Positions 10,084-19,009 of a stretch of DNA of 64,000 nt are shown in pieces (position 1 is the first letter of the stretch; each line of letters begins with the position of its first letter). Where the stretch lies: positions 50,733-114,732 of the forward strand of contig NZ_ML675588.1 of NCBI RefSeq assembly GCF_007826885.1, in the 5' to 3' direction. This DNA comes from Candidatus Nitrosocosmicus arcticus. Lineage in GTDB: Archaea > Thermoproteota > Nitrososphaeria > Nitrososphaerales > Nitrososphaeraceae. A program made the position numbers and the translations under genes. The notes under the pieces are model-generated. The model had not been told where the DNA came from. It made no database searches and was given only the letters and a program-made list of their open reading frames with translations.

Positions 10084-10595
10084 CTAATTATTTGGTTCTT
10101 CGTCATCTTCTTCCTCTTGCAACGAAAGTTGTCCTCTAATCTCTCCCAGCGGGAAATCAGATGTCTGAATATTTACATAATCATTACCTTCGGTCATATT
10201 TCCAACTAAATCATTGATTGTCGCATCAGTCATTGGACCTTTCAAGTCTTCATTTGTAATGTTCCCGGCCAAATCTACAATAGGTACACCTACTGGATTT
10301 TTGGTTTCAAATAATGATACTACAACTTTTCCATGTTCGTCACTATCTCCTTGATGAATTCCAATATGCTTAACATTGGCCAAGTCTTCGGCATACAAGT
10401 CGTATTGCAAGGTATCATTATTACCAATAATGATAATATTACCAAAGGCATTCGTGTTTGTAGGAAGTGGTTGTTCTTCGCCTGTTAGTTCAGTTACAAA
10501 AATTTGAGCATAGATATACTAGGCATAACGAATGATACCAAACCTATCATCGCGCTTCCTGCGATTAATATGGTAAATATAGACTTGTAATTCAT
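10084..10595 (-). pseudogene. secreted CHRD-domain protein, frameshifted in its signal peptide
   Basis: The ATG at 10595 begins a signal peptide (MNYKSIFTILIAGSAMIG, then VMPSIS) whose frame stops at 10494-10496. One frame over, YAQIFVTELTGEEQPLP continues into a CHRD domain (YDLYAEDLANVKHIGIHQG ... DFPLGEIRGQLSLQ) to 10084. One extra T near 10510-10513 would give PSIS-YAQ, a normal signal-peptidase site, and about 170 residues. CHRD domains occur in secreted archaeal and bacterial proteins of unclear role. The acidic C-terminus is EEEDDEEPNN. A shorter product could start at Met 10410, but it would lack export and the first strands. Confidence 0.7.
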
Positions 10596-11150
10596 ATGCT
10601 GGAAAATTGAACTTGTGTTAATAAGAATGACTCACATGTTTTATGATAGTCATATATATCTATAGACATCATTTATTACATCATATTAAATAAATTCAGT
10701 AGGTTATTACGTTGATTAATCTAATGTTTGGAATGATTTTATACGAATCCAATTCAAATAGGTATAACATTGTAATTATTAGTATAACATCATAATTATT
10801 GCAGTACTTACTATTGGCTTTTCCTTCTAATTGTTTTTAATTTCTTAATATAAATTCTCTGCATGAGATCTAAAATCAAAAATTACCATGGTTACTAATT
10901 TATCATTGTCGTTTAATAAATACTGGTTAAAGAATCTTTTATTGTTATCTTGCCAAGATTATTACCGTACCTAATGAACTGTGTAGGGGCAGAACACCCT
11001 CATTTCTATTTAATTTCTGACAAAATTGAATTTATTATGATAGGATAGGTTGAGATTTTATGGGATCTGTTTCATCAATTAGAGATTTTCATTGAAACCG
11101 TCATAACTATTATATTAGATTGATATCTATAGACATTTTGGTTATCTATA
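10596..11150. other. gene-poor stretch
   Basis: Nothing supportable on either strand; AT-rich. It probably includes the promoter of the CHRD gene close to 10610-10660. Confidence 0.4.
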
Positions 11151-11318
11151 TTGATAAAGACTCTTGCCACGAGAAGCGACGCAGAACTATATAAACCCTG
11201 TATGAATTGTTTTCATGCAAAAGAGGGCCACCTATATTATGAGCTCCAAGATAATAATAAACACCCATGCATGAAACTTGGATGTAACTGCAGTCAATAT
11301 AATTATGACCTTAAATAG
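11151..11318 (+). CDS. tiny Cys/His protein
   Basis: A 55-codon frame with a TTG start. Its core carries a metal-binding-like pattern: PCMNCFHAKEGH (C-x2-C-x2-H), then HPCMKLGCNCS (H-x-C-x4-C-x-C). The density of Cys and His in one short frame in AT-rich DNA is unlikely by chance. It resembles in style the Cys/His proteins at 4769 and 19867, but no shared family is claimed. An upstream in-frame stop limits the N-terminus, so the protein cannot be much longer. Function unknown. Confidence 0.4.
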   Translation: MIKTLATRSDAELYKPCMNCFHAKEGHLYYELQDNNKHPCMKLGCNCSQYNYDLK

Positions 11319-11349
11319 CGTTTAATGATTTTAAAACCCATCTATTTCT

Positions 11350-11436
11350 TTACTTCAAATAAGTTCTCTGTAGAAGGTTGAATACATCACTTCCTAAAGT
11401 ACCGGTAGCCACGGTGACTAGAATCTTTTCACCCAT
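11350..11436 (-). pseudogene. remnant of an NmrA/SDR-type NAD(P)-binding protein
   Basis: The frame from the ATG at 11436 reads MGEKILVTVATGTLGSDVFN and stops after 28 residues. This is the first beta strand, the Gly-rich dinucleotide loop (ATGTLGS) and the start of the first helix of atypical short-chain dehydrogenases such as NmrA or azoreductase-like proteins. No continuation was seen in the other frames beyond the stop. It is probably what remains of a deleted gene. Confidence 0.5.
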
Positions 11437-11541
11437 GTACAAATGGTTGTTACGGAATATTTATTCTTGGCGATGATTTGTGTGGGAAGGTGTAAACATT
11501 TTATAGCAAATAAATAATCACTATCACCCAGTAGACAAAAA

Positions 11542-12357
11542 ATGACAGTTGATATCGTTCAATCTTTAATTCTGGGAATCGTGCAAGGAATAACGGAGTG
11601 GTTGCCAATATCTAGTTCAGGTCATCTAGCACTAACCCAGCTATTACTTAATATTCATGTACCTATCTTCTTTGATTTAATTCTTCATATAGGAACTCTG
11701 GCGGGTCTCCTAGGGTTTTATCGAACTGATTTGTCAATGATTTTCAGGTCTGTTTTCTTTTCTCGTTCCATGTCTTTACAAGCCGTCAAAGAATATCGAA
11801 AACTATTGATGCTTATCGTAATTGGAACCATTCCTACTGCAGTTATCGCATTTGCACTAAAGTCTTTGTTCGAATTTTCATTTTATGATTTCTTTTTATT
11901 ATCTATAGGATTCTTGATAAGTGGTATATTCATTTATATCACTAAATTTTTCAAGAAAGGTTCCAAGGAAATTAATAATCTTGACGCTGTTTTAATCGGG
12001 ATAGCACAGGGATTCTCTGTATTCTCAAGCATTTCTCGAAGTGGTATTACAATTTCTTTAGGAATGATAAGGCAAATTGATCATGCTCAATTGGTCCGGT
12101 TTTCATTCCTGTTATCTATTCCGGCCATTATTGGGGGCTCTGTATTTGATTTTGTTCTAATGGATGATGCCCAGTTATCTACAATAGGAGAAATTCCACT
12201 CTCGTCTTATATAGTTGGATTTTTATCAGCCGCAATAATTGGGTATATAACAATAAAACTGTTAATAGATATCATAAACAGAGGAAAACTGTACTATTTT
12301 GGATACTACTGTTTAGGACTAGCAGCGATATTACTAATATATTCATTCATCTTATAA
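11542..12357 (+). CDS. uppP: undecaprenyl-diphosphatase-like membrane protein (UppP/BacA)
   Basis: A 271-residue multi-pass membrane protein of the BacA/UppP family. The first motif is GITEWLPISSSGH (Glu19, Ser24-26, His28) and the second is SSISRSGITISLGM. In bacteria it removes a phosphate from C55 undecaprenyl diphosphate outside the membrane. In archaea the likely substrate is a polyprenyl (dolichyl-type) diphosphate used for glycan assembly, which is an inference. Length is typical. It stands alone, with more than 180 bases of non-coding DNA on each side. Confidence 0.93.
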   Translation: MTVDIVQSLILGIVQGITEWLPISSSGHLALTQLLLNIHVPIFFDLILHIGTLAGLLGFYRTDLSMIFRSVFFSRSMSLQAVKEYRKLLMLIVIGTIPTAVIAFALKSLFEFSFYDFFLLSIGFLISGIFIYITKFFKKGSKEINNLDAVLIGIAQGFSVFSSISRSGITISLGMIRQIDHAQLVRFSFLLSIPAIIGGSVFDFVLMDDAQLSTIGEIPLSSYIVGFLSAAIIGYITIKLLIDIINRGKLYYFGYYCLGLAAILLIYSFIL

Positions 12358-13221
12358 TTGAAATTCGAATGTCGCAACTAATCTTCGTGAGAAAAAGGCA
12401 ATTCAGTGTTAATATTTCATTTAGATAATATCGGATATGATATATCTTGTTCTTGTTTTAACTAATTTACTCTAACCACTCGATAATTTTTATGGAGTAA
12501 GGTGGGACCTCATCTCACATACAGGTCGTCAGACTATCCTATTTCCATTCTTTATTTAATCTATATTGCTGTGCGGATAGGAATGTTGATAACAAAAAGT
12601 TCAGACTGAAATAGACATGGTTCATAATATTGATATCTTTTTTAGTATTAGTGAATCTGAGCCAGTAACAACACTAACAAAAAGCGTATCAGGAGAAATC
12701 AAAAAGGTAGGAGTAGCTTGAATCCTATTACATATTGAAAAGCAATCAATAATCTATGCCCTATGAATACGTTCTCATATGACTGTGAATATAAACACCT
12801 TGTTAGCTGAATTGAAATAAAATAATAGATCATATCTAGTTAACAATCAATTTATTGGTATTGTCGTTGTAATTCCAAATCATTCCAGACCGAATAAAGT
12901 CTCCAATCTATCCAATCTATGTTCAAGAACGAAGTGTCATATGATCACTTATTAATGATATTAAATTCTTATTCTCAATTTCTATCGATCCTCATTCTGA
13001 CACAGCTCTTTTTTTACGGCCTGGTACAAGACTAAATTGTTGAATATCGTTCCAGATAGTAATCAACTCATGATGATTTCACTATATACATATCATCACG
13101 ATCACACTGATTCTATTATAATTCCAGATTAGGTTGCAGAATTGTGTTTTCAGAATTAAATTATCGATCTATATACTATAGTGAACATTTAGATAATTAA
13201 TTAATATACTATATAGTTAGG
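12358..13221. other. long gene-poor stretch
   Basis: More than 850 bases without a convincing gene. A 34-codon frame from the ATG at about 12618 is too short to judge. A ctatatag box at 13209-13216 lies directly before the gene at 13222. Confidence 0.4.
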
Positions 13222-13650
13222 ATGGATATGGAAGAAAGACAATTCCTCCATAACTTATGCACAAACGCACTCCAAGTTGATGTTTCCATAGAATTTGCTG
13301 GCATTATTGACTCAAATGGCAAGCTACTAGTAGGAAAATCAAGAAATATATCTTGCAACCTCTGTTTCTTAAAAAGGAAAACTACTTCTCCATTTAGATA
13401 TTCAAGTCATTACGGTAATCCCCTCTATAAAGATAAATCCTTGTCAACAAGTAATATAAAAAGTATAGTGTCTCTTCAATCTAGTTTGATTGATACTCAT
13501 GCGCTGTTCAGACTCATTAATCTATATGATGATGTTTTTCTGGCATATATTCCAATAAATGAACTAAATGATCGCTTCCTCTATATTTATATTAGAACGG
13601 ATGAATATTTGGAAGATGTTCTCTTAAAACTCGACTCTACTTTTTCATAA
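13222..13650 (+). CDS. DUF6659-like protein
   Basis: A 142-residue soluble protein. The pattern IEFAGIIDSNGKLLVG near residues 23-38, a middle helix region, then VFLAYIPINELNDRFLYIYI and a C-terminal helix, matches the shape of the DUF6659 proteins common in Thaumarchaeota (compare the copy at 55164, RIRFIGVADKHGIIL). The fold looks roadblock/longin-like, with a first strand ending in a Gly turn. Function unknown. It differs from the others in an insert with Cys (SCNLCFLKRK). No operon partner. Confidence 0.55.
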   Translation: MDMEERQFLHNLCTNALQVDVSIEFAGIIDSNGKLLVGKSRNISCNLCFLKRKTTSPFRYSSHYGNPLYKDKSLSTSNIKSIVSLQSSLIDTHALFRLINLYDDVFLAYIPINELNDRFLYIYIRTDEYLEDVLLKLDSTFS

Positions 13651-13771
13651 TAAATATAATTTGTTCCTACTAAATTACAAATCTGAATTATAAATTTAAC
13701 ATTTGCCAACTCGTTTCAATTTAGAGTAATTATTATTGATCAATTTTTAAAAAGGAGGAAGTGTTAAGTTA

Positions 13772-14239
13772 CTATGTATTGGTATTTCTAACTAGAGGGA
13801 CATAATAGCCATACTTGTTTTCTTTTCTAAGAAGTTCTAGAATTTTGCCTGCTTTGTTATTGGTTCTCCTTAAATAATCAAATACTAAAGTACAAGATAA
13901 TTTTTCCATGATTTTTATTATTGAATTGTATACTCTTTTGATAATCCCGTCCTTTACTTTTGACCTTCTATTAAGTTGCTCTATTGTAGATTTAGAATCG
14001 CTTCTAATGATGATTATTTTTTTATTCCCTCTTTTTTTTAGTTTAGTTTTTAACATTTTGAGATTATCAGAAATTGCAAAATATACTGCCAACATTTCCA
14101 TTCTCTGGACGCCGTATCGTTCATTCTTCCTGTAAGGTTTTAGCGTTCTTATTTTGCTTTTATTTTGAAAATGATTATGCCAGGAGATATATCCAGATGG
14201 TGATCCGTCTACATCAATTGCGATATTTATTTTGCGCAA
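13772..14239 (-). CDS. RNase H-like domain protein
   Basis: A 155-residue protein of the RNase HI/retroviral RNase H fold. The acidic residues are visible: Asp11 in AIDVDGS, Glu48 in QRMEMLAVYFA, and Asp81 in IIRSDSKST. The fourth expected acid, near the 'N-x2-A-D' motif, is replaced: the sequence is NNKAGKILEL, so Gly stands where Asp is usual. RNase HI-type domains act on the RNA strand of RNA-DNA hybrids; activity here is uncertain. The start is a TTG at 14239. It diverges from the pst cluster, with about 600 bases between. Confidence 0.7.
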   Translation of the reverse strand: MRKINIAIDVDGSPSGYISWHNHFQNKSKIRTLKPYRKNERYGVQRMEMLAVYFAISDNLKMLKTKLKKRGNKKIIIIRSDSKSTIEQLNRRSKVKDGIIKRVYNSIIKIMEKLSCTLVFDYLRRTNNKAGKILELLRKENKYGYYVPLVRNTNT

Positions 14240-14278
14240 CTAATTTTTGTATAAACTATGTCATAATATAACCATTAT

Positions 14279-14286
14279 CTATATAG
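14279..14286. promoter_or_regulatory. CTATATAG box before the RNase H-like gene
   Basis: The perfect 8-bp palindrome ctatatag lies 40 bases upstream of the minus-strand start at 14239. It could be that gene's TATA box, or one member of a small group of such boxes around the pst cluster (14561, 14785, 15955). Confidence 0.35.
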
Positions 14287-14454
14287 TTACCATAAAATGT
14301 ATAAACTTTATCTAATGATACCGGATCTACTTACTGATCATAAATTAAATTATCTAAAGTAACAAACTGCTTTTCGGACATCATTAATAATTTGCGCTAA
14401 TGATTCTAATGAATTATCCTCTTGCATAGAATTCAAGATAAAATATGAAAGAAT

Positions 14455-14489
14455 AGTGACCATTCCTCGGCCGCCGCTGAATGGTCACT
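14455..14489. repeat. GC-rich perfect palindrome, 11-bp stem
   Basis: agtgaccattc (14455-14465) and gaatggtcact (14479-14489) are perfect inverted repeats around a 13-base loop (ctcggccgccgct). The loop is strikingly GC-rich in AT-rich surroundings. It lies between the RNase H-like gene and pstS, about 360 bases before pstS. It may be a regulator-binding site, an RNA hairpin or a single REP-like element. Confidence 0.6.
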
Positions 14490-14784
14490 GAGTGTGCTCG
14501 CAGATGGAAAAAGGTATACTAATTATTAAACCCGAGCGTCTTAAGACTTGTCATAGTTTTCTATATAGAGTTAGTTCTTCGATATCTAAAAAGCCATGAA
14601 TAAAGACCCTCATTTTCTCATTTTCAACCACCATTTACTGATAGATAATTCATAATTAGACCCGTAAAACTTGTTCTGCATGAAAATTACTTAAGGACGC
14701 CTTATTGATAAAATCGACATTATCATACTAGAACTTTAGGGAATAATTTTCTTCAAGTATTTATTTATACTACATTAATCTATT

Positions 14785-14792
14785 CTATATAG
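14785..14792. promoter_or_regulatory. CTATATAG box before pstS
   Basis: A perfect palindrome ctatatag lies 54 bases upstream of the pstS start. A second copy is at 14561-14568, and one lies between pstS and pstC (15955-15962). A TATA-like tttatttatac precedes it (14760-14770). The group may mark phosphate-responsive control or just AT-rich promoters. Confidence 0.35.
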
Positions 14793-14846
14793 TGTATGAA
14801 TATAATATAGACAATTGATTAATAATTATATAGTTATATAAATCTG

Positions 14847-15941
14847 ATGACTAATTTAACTAACTATAGGATATTAGGTATATCACTTTTAGCCGTATCG
14901 CTATTAGTTCCAGTTTATGTGAATTCAGTAAATGCACAACAGGTTACTATTAATGGAGCCGGAGCAACCTTTCCATTTCCTTTAATAGATACTTGGAGAG
15001 TGGAATATCAAAACGTAAATCCTGATGTAAGTCTTAATTATGCCTCCATTGGTAGCGGTGGCGGAGTTAAACAATTTCTAGAAAAAACAGTTGACTTTGG
15101 TGCAACTGATGCTCCCCTAACTGCAACCGAATTACAACAAGCAGGAAATCCAGTTCATATTCCAGAAACAATAGGTTCAGTTGTTCTTGCATATAATCTT
15201 CCAGAAGTAACAACGCCTATTAACCTAACAGGCCCAGTTATAGCTGATATATTTCTAGGAAAAATCGCTAAATGGGATGATCCAAAAATCAAAGAACTTA
15301 ATCCAGACGTAGCATTACCATCTGAGGATATAATTTCAGTTCACCGCTCTGATGGCTCTGGCACAACTTTTGTATTTACAGACTACTTAGCTAAAGTAAG
15401 CAGCGAATGGCTTGACAGTATCGGCGTTGGAAAATCTGTCCAGTGGCCTTCTGGTATAGGAGCACCCGGAAATGAAGGAGTGGCAGCATCAATTCAAGGA
15501 TCACCTTATTCCATAGGATATATCGAACTAGCCTATGCTCTAACAACACAGATGAATTTTGCATCAGTACAAAACAAAGAGGGTAACTTCATTACTCCGT
15601 CACTTAATTCAACTATGGATGCAGTAAGCGCAGCCGCAGCAACACTACCTCAAGGCTCAGAATCATGGACCAATGTAACGTTGACAGATCCATCTGGACC
15701 TAATTCTTATCCAATCTCTAGTTTCTCCTATCTTTTGCTTTATAAAGAATTGAGTACAAATCCATCCATAGATGAACAAAAAGCAAAAGCAATAGTTGAT
15801 TTCATAGAGTGGGCTGTAACTGATGGTCAACAATTCGCAGAACCGTTGGGATATGTTCCATTACCTCAATCTGTCGTTGATATCAATGAAGCAACATTGA
15901 AATCATTGACTTTTAATGGAAACCCAATACTCACCAACTAA
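14847..15941 (+). CDS. pstS: phosphate ABC transporter substrate-binding protein
   Basis: A 364-residue exported protein. Residues 1-31 are a signal peptide ending VNSVNAQ. The mature part begins VTINGAGATFPFPLIDTW, the PstS signature, followed by YASIGSGGGVKQF and VDFGATDAPL, which line the phosphate site, and HRSDGSGTTFVFTDYL. It captures phosphate outside the membrane for the PstC-PstA channel. There is no lipobox Cys, so anchoring is unclear. It is first in the pst cluster, and a run of seven T follows the stop before pstC, which may let pstS be made in excess. Confidence 0.95.
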   Translation: MTNLTNYRILGISLLAVSLLVPVYVNSVNAQQVTINGAGATFPFPLIDTWRVEYQNVNPDVSLNYASIGSGGGVKQFLEKTVDFGATDAPLTATELQQAGNPVHIPETIGSVVLAYNLPEVTTPINLTGPVIADIFLGKIAKWDDPKIKELNPDVALPSEDIISVHRSDGSGTTFVFTDYLAKVSSEWLDSIGVGKSVQWPSGIGAPGNEGVAASIQGSPYSIGYIELAYALTTQMNFASVQNKEGNFITPSLNSTMDAVSAAAATLPQGSESWTNVTLTDPSGPNSYPISSFSYLLLYKELSTNPSIDEQKAKAIVDFIEWAVTDGQQFAEPLGYVPLPQSVVDINEATLKSLTFNGNPILTN

Positions 15942-15947
15942 CTTTTA

Positions 15948-15954
15948 TTTTTTT
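15948..15954 (+). terminator. oligo-T run between pstS and pstC
   Basis: Seven T residues lie just after the pstS stop, the simple oligo-T type of archaeal terminator. A CTATATAG box follows at 15955-15962. Partial termination here would favour pstS transcripts over the rest of the cluster. Confidence 0.4.
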
Positions 15955-16030
15955 CTATATAGATTATATGTTCTATATTGATTATATATGTAAAATATAT
16001 TATTAAATAGTTTTACTTGTTTGATATACT

Positions 16031-17032
16031 TTGTCTCTAAAAGATTCTAAAAATACTCATGCCGAGCTGGTAAAGAAACTAGATCTGCAATCCAGAAAAT
16101 CGATTTTTGGAGATAATTTTTTCAAAGCTTTGGTAATTGGGGCATCCCTTTATACTCTGTTGATGGTTGCACTTGTATTTTTTGCCTTAGCGGAGGGCTC
16201 TATACCTATTTTTCTTAAAGAAGGCATTAACTTTGTAATTGGAACTGATTGGAATGCTGTTGATGGGCGAGAGTCCTTTGGAGCCTTGCCTTACATAATA
16301 GGAACACTTGTTAGCTCAGTAATTGCAATGGCTATTGCGGTTCCTATTAGTGTAGGAATAGCCATATTTATTACAGAAATGATTCCAAAAAAACTGGGAA
16401 CCGTTTTATCTTTTGTAGTTGAGCTCTTGGCAGCTGTCCCGAGCATCATTTATGGTCTGTGGGCATTATTTGTATTCAGGTTCTGGATTAGAGACTTCAT
16501 AGAGGAGCCTCTTCATAATACATTAGGAGATTTTTCTCTTTTTGCAAGAGCTCCTTTTGGTTTGGATGTTTTTACGGCAGGAATAGTTCTTGCGATAATG
16601 ATTATTCCTATAATTTCAGCCGTATCGAGGGAAGTCATTAAGGCTATTCCTCATTCACAGAAAGAAGCTGCGTACGCACTGGGTGCAACACGATGGGAAA
16701 TGGTCAGAACTGCTATTCTGCCCTCTGCAAAAACTGGTTTGATGGGAGCATCCTTTTTGGGATTGGGGAGAGCGATTGGAGAAACCATGTTAGTTACACT
16801 GATTATAGGAAATGCAATTGGTTTGGCTGCTATCCCGACATCTTTGTTTTCACAAAGTCAAACTCTTTCTAGTATTATTGCAAATGAATTTAATGAAGCA
16901 TCAAACGATCTCCATCTTTCAGCATTAATTGGTTTAGGATTGGTCCTTTTTGTAATTACTATTTTTATAAATGTCGTTGCTATTTATATAATTTCAAAGG
17001 TTTCCAAATCCTATTCTAACTTGAGGGAATAA
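16031..17032 (+). CDS. pstC: phosphate ABC transporter permease PstC
   Basis: A 333-residue inner-membrane permease with about six membrane segments. The EAA-type loop that contacts PstB reads EAAYALGATRWEMVRTAILP, preceded by VSREVIKAIPHSQK. The N-terminal cytoplasmic part and the GVGI/AVPISVGIAIFITE segment fit PstC rather than PstA. A TTG start is used at 16031. It is followed by pstA after one base, so the two are translated together and form the channel heterodimer. Confidence 0.94.
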   Translation: MSLKDSKNTHAELVKKLDLQSRKSIFGDNFFKALVIGASLYTLLMVALVFFALAEGSIPIFLKEGINFVIGTDWNAVDGRESFGALPYIIGTLVSSVIAMAIAVPISVGIAIFITEMIPKKLGTVLSFVVELLAAVPSIIYGLWALFVFRFWIRDFIEEPLHNTLGDFSLFARAPFGLDVFTAGIVLAIMIIPIISAVSREVIKAIPHSQKEAAYALGATRWEMVRTAILPSAKTGLMGASFLGLGRAIGETMLVTLIIGNAIGLAAIPTSLFSQSQTLSSIIANEFNEASNDLHLSALIGLGLVLFVITIFINVVAIYIISKVSKSYSNLRE

Positions 17033-17033
17033 T

Positions 17034-17954
17034 ATGATCAAAGATACTAAAAATAAAGATAAAGACTACAAATCAATAATTCAAGAACATATTACGAAAA
17101 ATGCCCCAAAAAGAAAGGCTTTTAATAATTTTATGACCATTTTGCTATTTGTTTTTGTAATAGTTGCGATTATACCTTTGTGCTCTATTTTGGTTGAAGT
17201 GTTTAAGAATGGTTTTGGCGCTCTAAGCTTTGATTTTCTATTCAAACCTCCGGGTTCGATAGGTTCAGGAGATGGGGGTATAGGTCCAGCCATTCAAGGA
17301 ACTTTGATGGTTGTAGGATTTGCTACTTTAATTGGAGCTCCTGTAGGAGTTTTGGCAGGGGTGTTCCTCTCCGAATATTCTGGTTCTAGCAGATTGTTTG
17401 CCTATTTCCTTAGACTCTTTAATGATGTGTTGACTGGTATTCCTTCGATTGTGATAGGAATTGCAGGATATATCACAATTGTACTAACCCTGGGCTCCTT
17501 TTCAATCCTGGCCGGAGCCTTTGTTTTATCTATAATAATGATTCCCATTATTGCAAGGGTTTCTGAAGAGACATTAAAACTAGTTCCAAACACTCTAAGA
17601 GAGGCAGCTTATGGTCTAGGTCTTCCAAAGTGGAAGGTGGTATGGCATATAGTGATAATGGGCTCTAAAAGCGGTATAACAACAGGCATCGTACTTGCCA
17701 TATCTAGAATCGCTGGCGAAACCGCACCACTAATAATGACTATTTTAGGTACAAGTCTCTTTTTCAGCGCCTTTAATTCCCCTGTTGATGCTTTGCCTTT
17801 GAGAATCTGGAGATTGGCTTCGCAGCCATATCCATCAGCTCATGAACAGGGTTGGGGTGCTGCACTGTTGCTCATATTGCTCGTATTGTCATTAAGCATT
17901 GCCCTCAGGATGTTTGCACAAAAAAGGAGTATCACGTTTAAATCGGTTACTTGA
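17034..17954 (+). CDS. pstA: phosphate ABC transporter permease PstA
   Basis: A 306-residue permease with about six membrane segments. It carries the glycine-rich loop GSIGSGDGGIGPAIQGTL typical of PstA/PstC periplasmic loops. The EAA loop is EAAYGLGLPKWKVVWHIVI, following VSEETLKLVPNTLR. It forms the phosphate channel with PstC and couples to PstB ATP hydrolysis. One base separates it from pstC. The basic, highly charged N-terminus (residues 1-30) is cytoplasmic. Confidence 0.94.
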   Translation: MIKDTKNKDKDYKSIIQEHITKNAPKRKAFNNFMTILLFVFVIVAIIPLCSILVEVFKNGFGALSFDFLFKPPGSIGSGDGGIGPAIQGTLMVVGFATLIGAPVGVLAGVFLSEYSGSSRLFAYFLRLFNDVLTGIPSIVIGIAGYITIVLTLGSFSILAGAFVLSIIMIPIIARVSEETLKLVPNTLREAAYGLGLPKWKVVWHIVIMGSKSGITTGIVLAISRIAGETAPLIMTILGTSLFFSAFNSPVDALPLRIWRLASQPYPSAHEQGWGAALLLILLVLSLSIALRMFAQKRSITFKSVT

Positions 17955-18042
17955 TACTTTATTTATCTACCTTATCTATATAATACTATATATTTCGTAT
18001 AGAAAAGGAATATTATGAATTTTTGAGTTATAAAGATATCTC

Positions 18043-18975
18043 GTGGACAATTTGAACAACTCCTTAAGGTCTTCTATTAAAGATAAAATTGATGATGTTT
18101 CACCTCACCCTAAAACCAAGGCTGAAACTGATGTTACTAATACTCATACCGAAGGTGATGTTTTGCCCTCTATCAAATCTAAGCCTGAGCGCAATTTTGA
18201 TTCAGAACTCAAAATAGAGAATCCTAAACTATCAATCCAATCTTTGAAAGCCTGGTTTAGTGGTAAACTAGCTTTAAAGGATATCAATCTTGATGTTAAG
18301 GAAAACTGTATCACCGCATTAATTGGTCCATCTGGATGTGGTAAAACAACACTGTTAAGATGCATTAATAGGATGCATGATTTAACTCCAAGTGCTACTG
18401 CTGACGGCAAAATTATTTTAGACGATCTAAATATCTATGATAAACAAACAGACCCTGTCCTTATAAAGCGACGAATGGGGATGGTCTTTCAAAAACCAAA
18501 TCCTTTTCCTACTATGAGTATATATGACAATGTAGCAGCTGGTTTGAAACTCAATGGTATTAAGGATAAAAATCTGATAAAGGAAATAGTTCACGATAGT
18601 TTACACGGAGCTGCATTATGGGAAGAAGTAAAAAATGATCTTGATAAACCAGGGATAAGTTTGTCTGGTGGTCAACAACAAAGACTTTGCATTGCAAGAG
18701 CTCTTGCAATGCAACCTGAAATTCTCTTGATGGATGAACCTACTTCTGCTTTAGATCCTATTGCATCTTCAAAAATTGAAGAGTTGATGAATGACCTTAA
18801 GAAGAATTTGACTGTAATAATTGTAACTCATAATATGCAACAAGCGGCTCGAGTTTCGGATTATACTGCATTTATGTATTTAGGAGAGTTAATCGAATTC
18901 GGTCAAACCGATCAAATATTTAAATATCCAAAAAAAGAGTTAACTGAAAGATATATTTCCGGCAAGTTCGGATAG
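18043..18975 (+). CDS. pstB: phosphate ABC transporter ATP-binding protein
   Basis: A 310-residue ABC ATPase. Walker [10 protein letters not shown] is at residues 95-103, the signature [15 protein letters not shown] follows, and Walker B is [11 protein letters not shown] with the switch His in [14 protein letters not shown]. The 60-residue N-terminal extension before the ABC domain is polar and probably disordered, which is longer than in most PstB proteins. A GTG start is used. It drives phosphate import through PstC-PstA. It lies 88 bases after pstA, with an AT-rich stretch (tctatataatactatatat) that could hold an internal promoter. Confidence 0.95.
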   Translation: MDNLNNSLRSSIKDKIDDVSPHPKTKAETDVTNTHTEGDVLPSIKSKPERNFDSELKIENPKLSIQSLKAWFSGKLALKDINLDVKENCITALIGPSGCGKTTLLRCINRMHDLTPSATADGKIILDDLNIYDKQTDPVLIKRRMGMVFQKPNPFPTMSIYDNVAAGLKLNGIKDKNLIKEIVHDSLHGAALWEEVKNDLDKPGISLSGGQQQRLCIARALAMQPEILLMDEPTSALDPIASSKIEELMNDLKKNLTVIIVTHNMQQAARVSDYTAFMYLGELIEFGQTDQIFKYPKKELTERYISGKFG

Positions 18976-19009
18976 GCTTATTTACTAAGATTTTAACATT
19001 TTAATCAAA

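Noticed and set aside
12618..12722. 34-codon plus-strand frame
   Set aside because: Too short and without a pattern to separate it from chance.
14461..14520. GC-rich segment as a possible tRNA
   Set aside because: No tRNA cloverleaf or T-loop motif could be found; the GC-rich part belongs to the palindrome loop.
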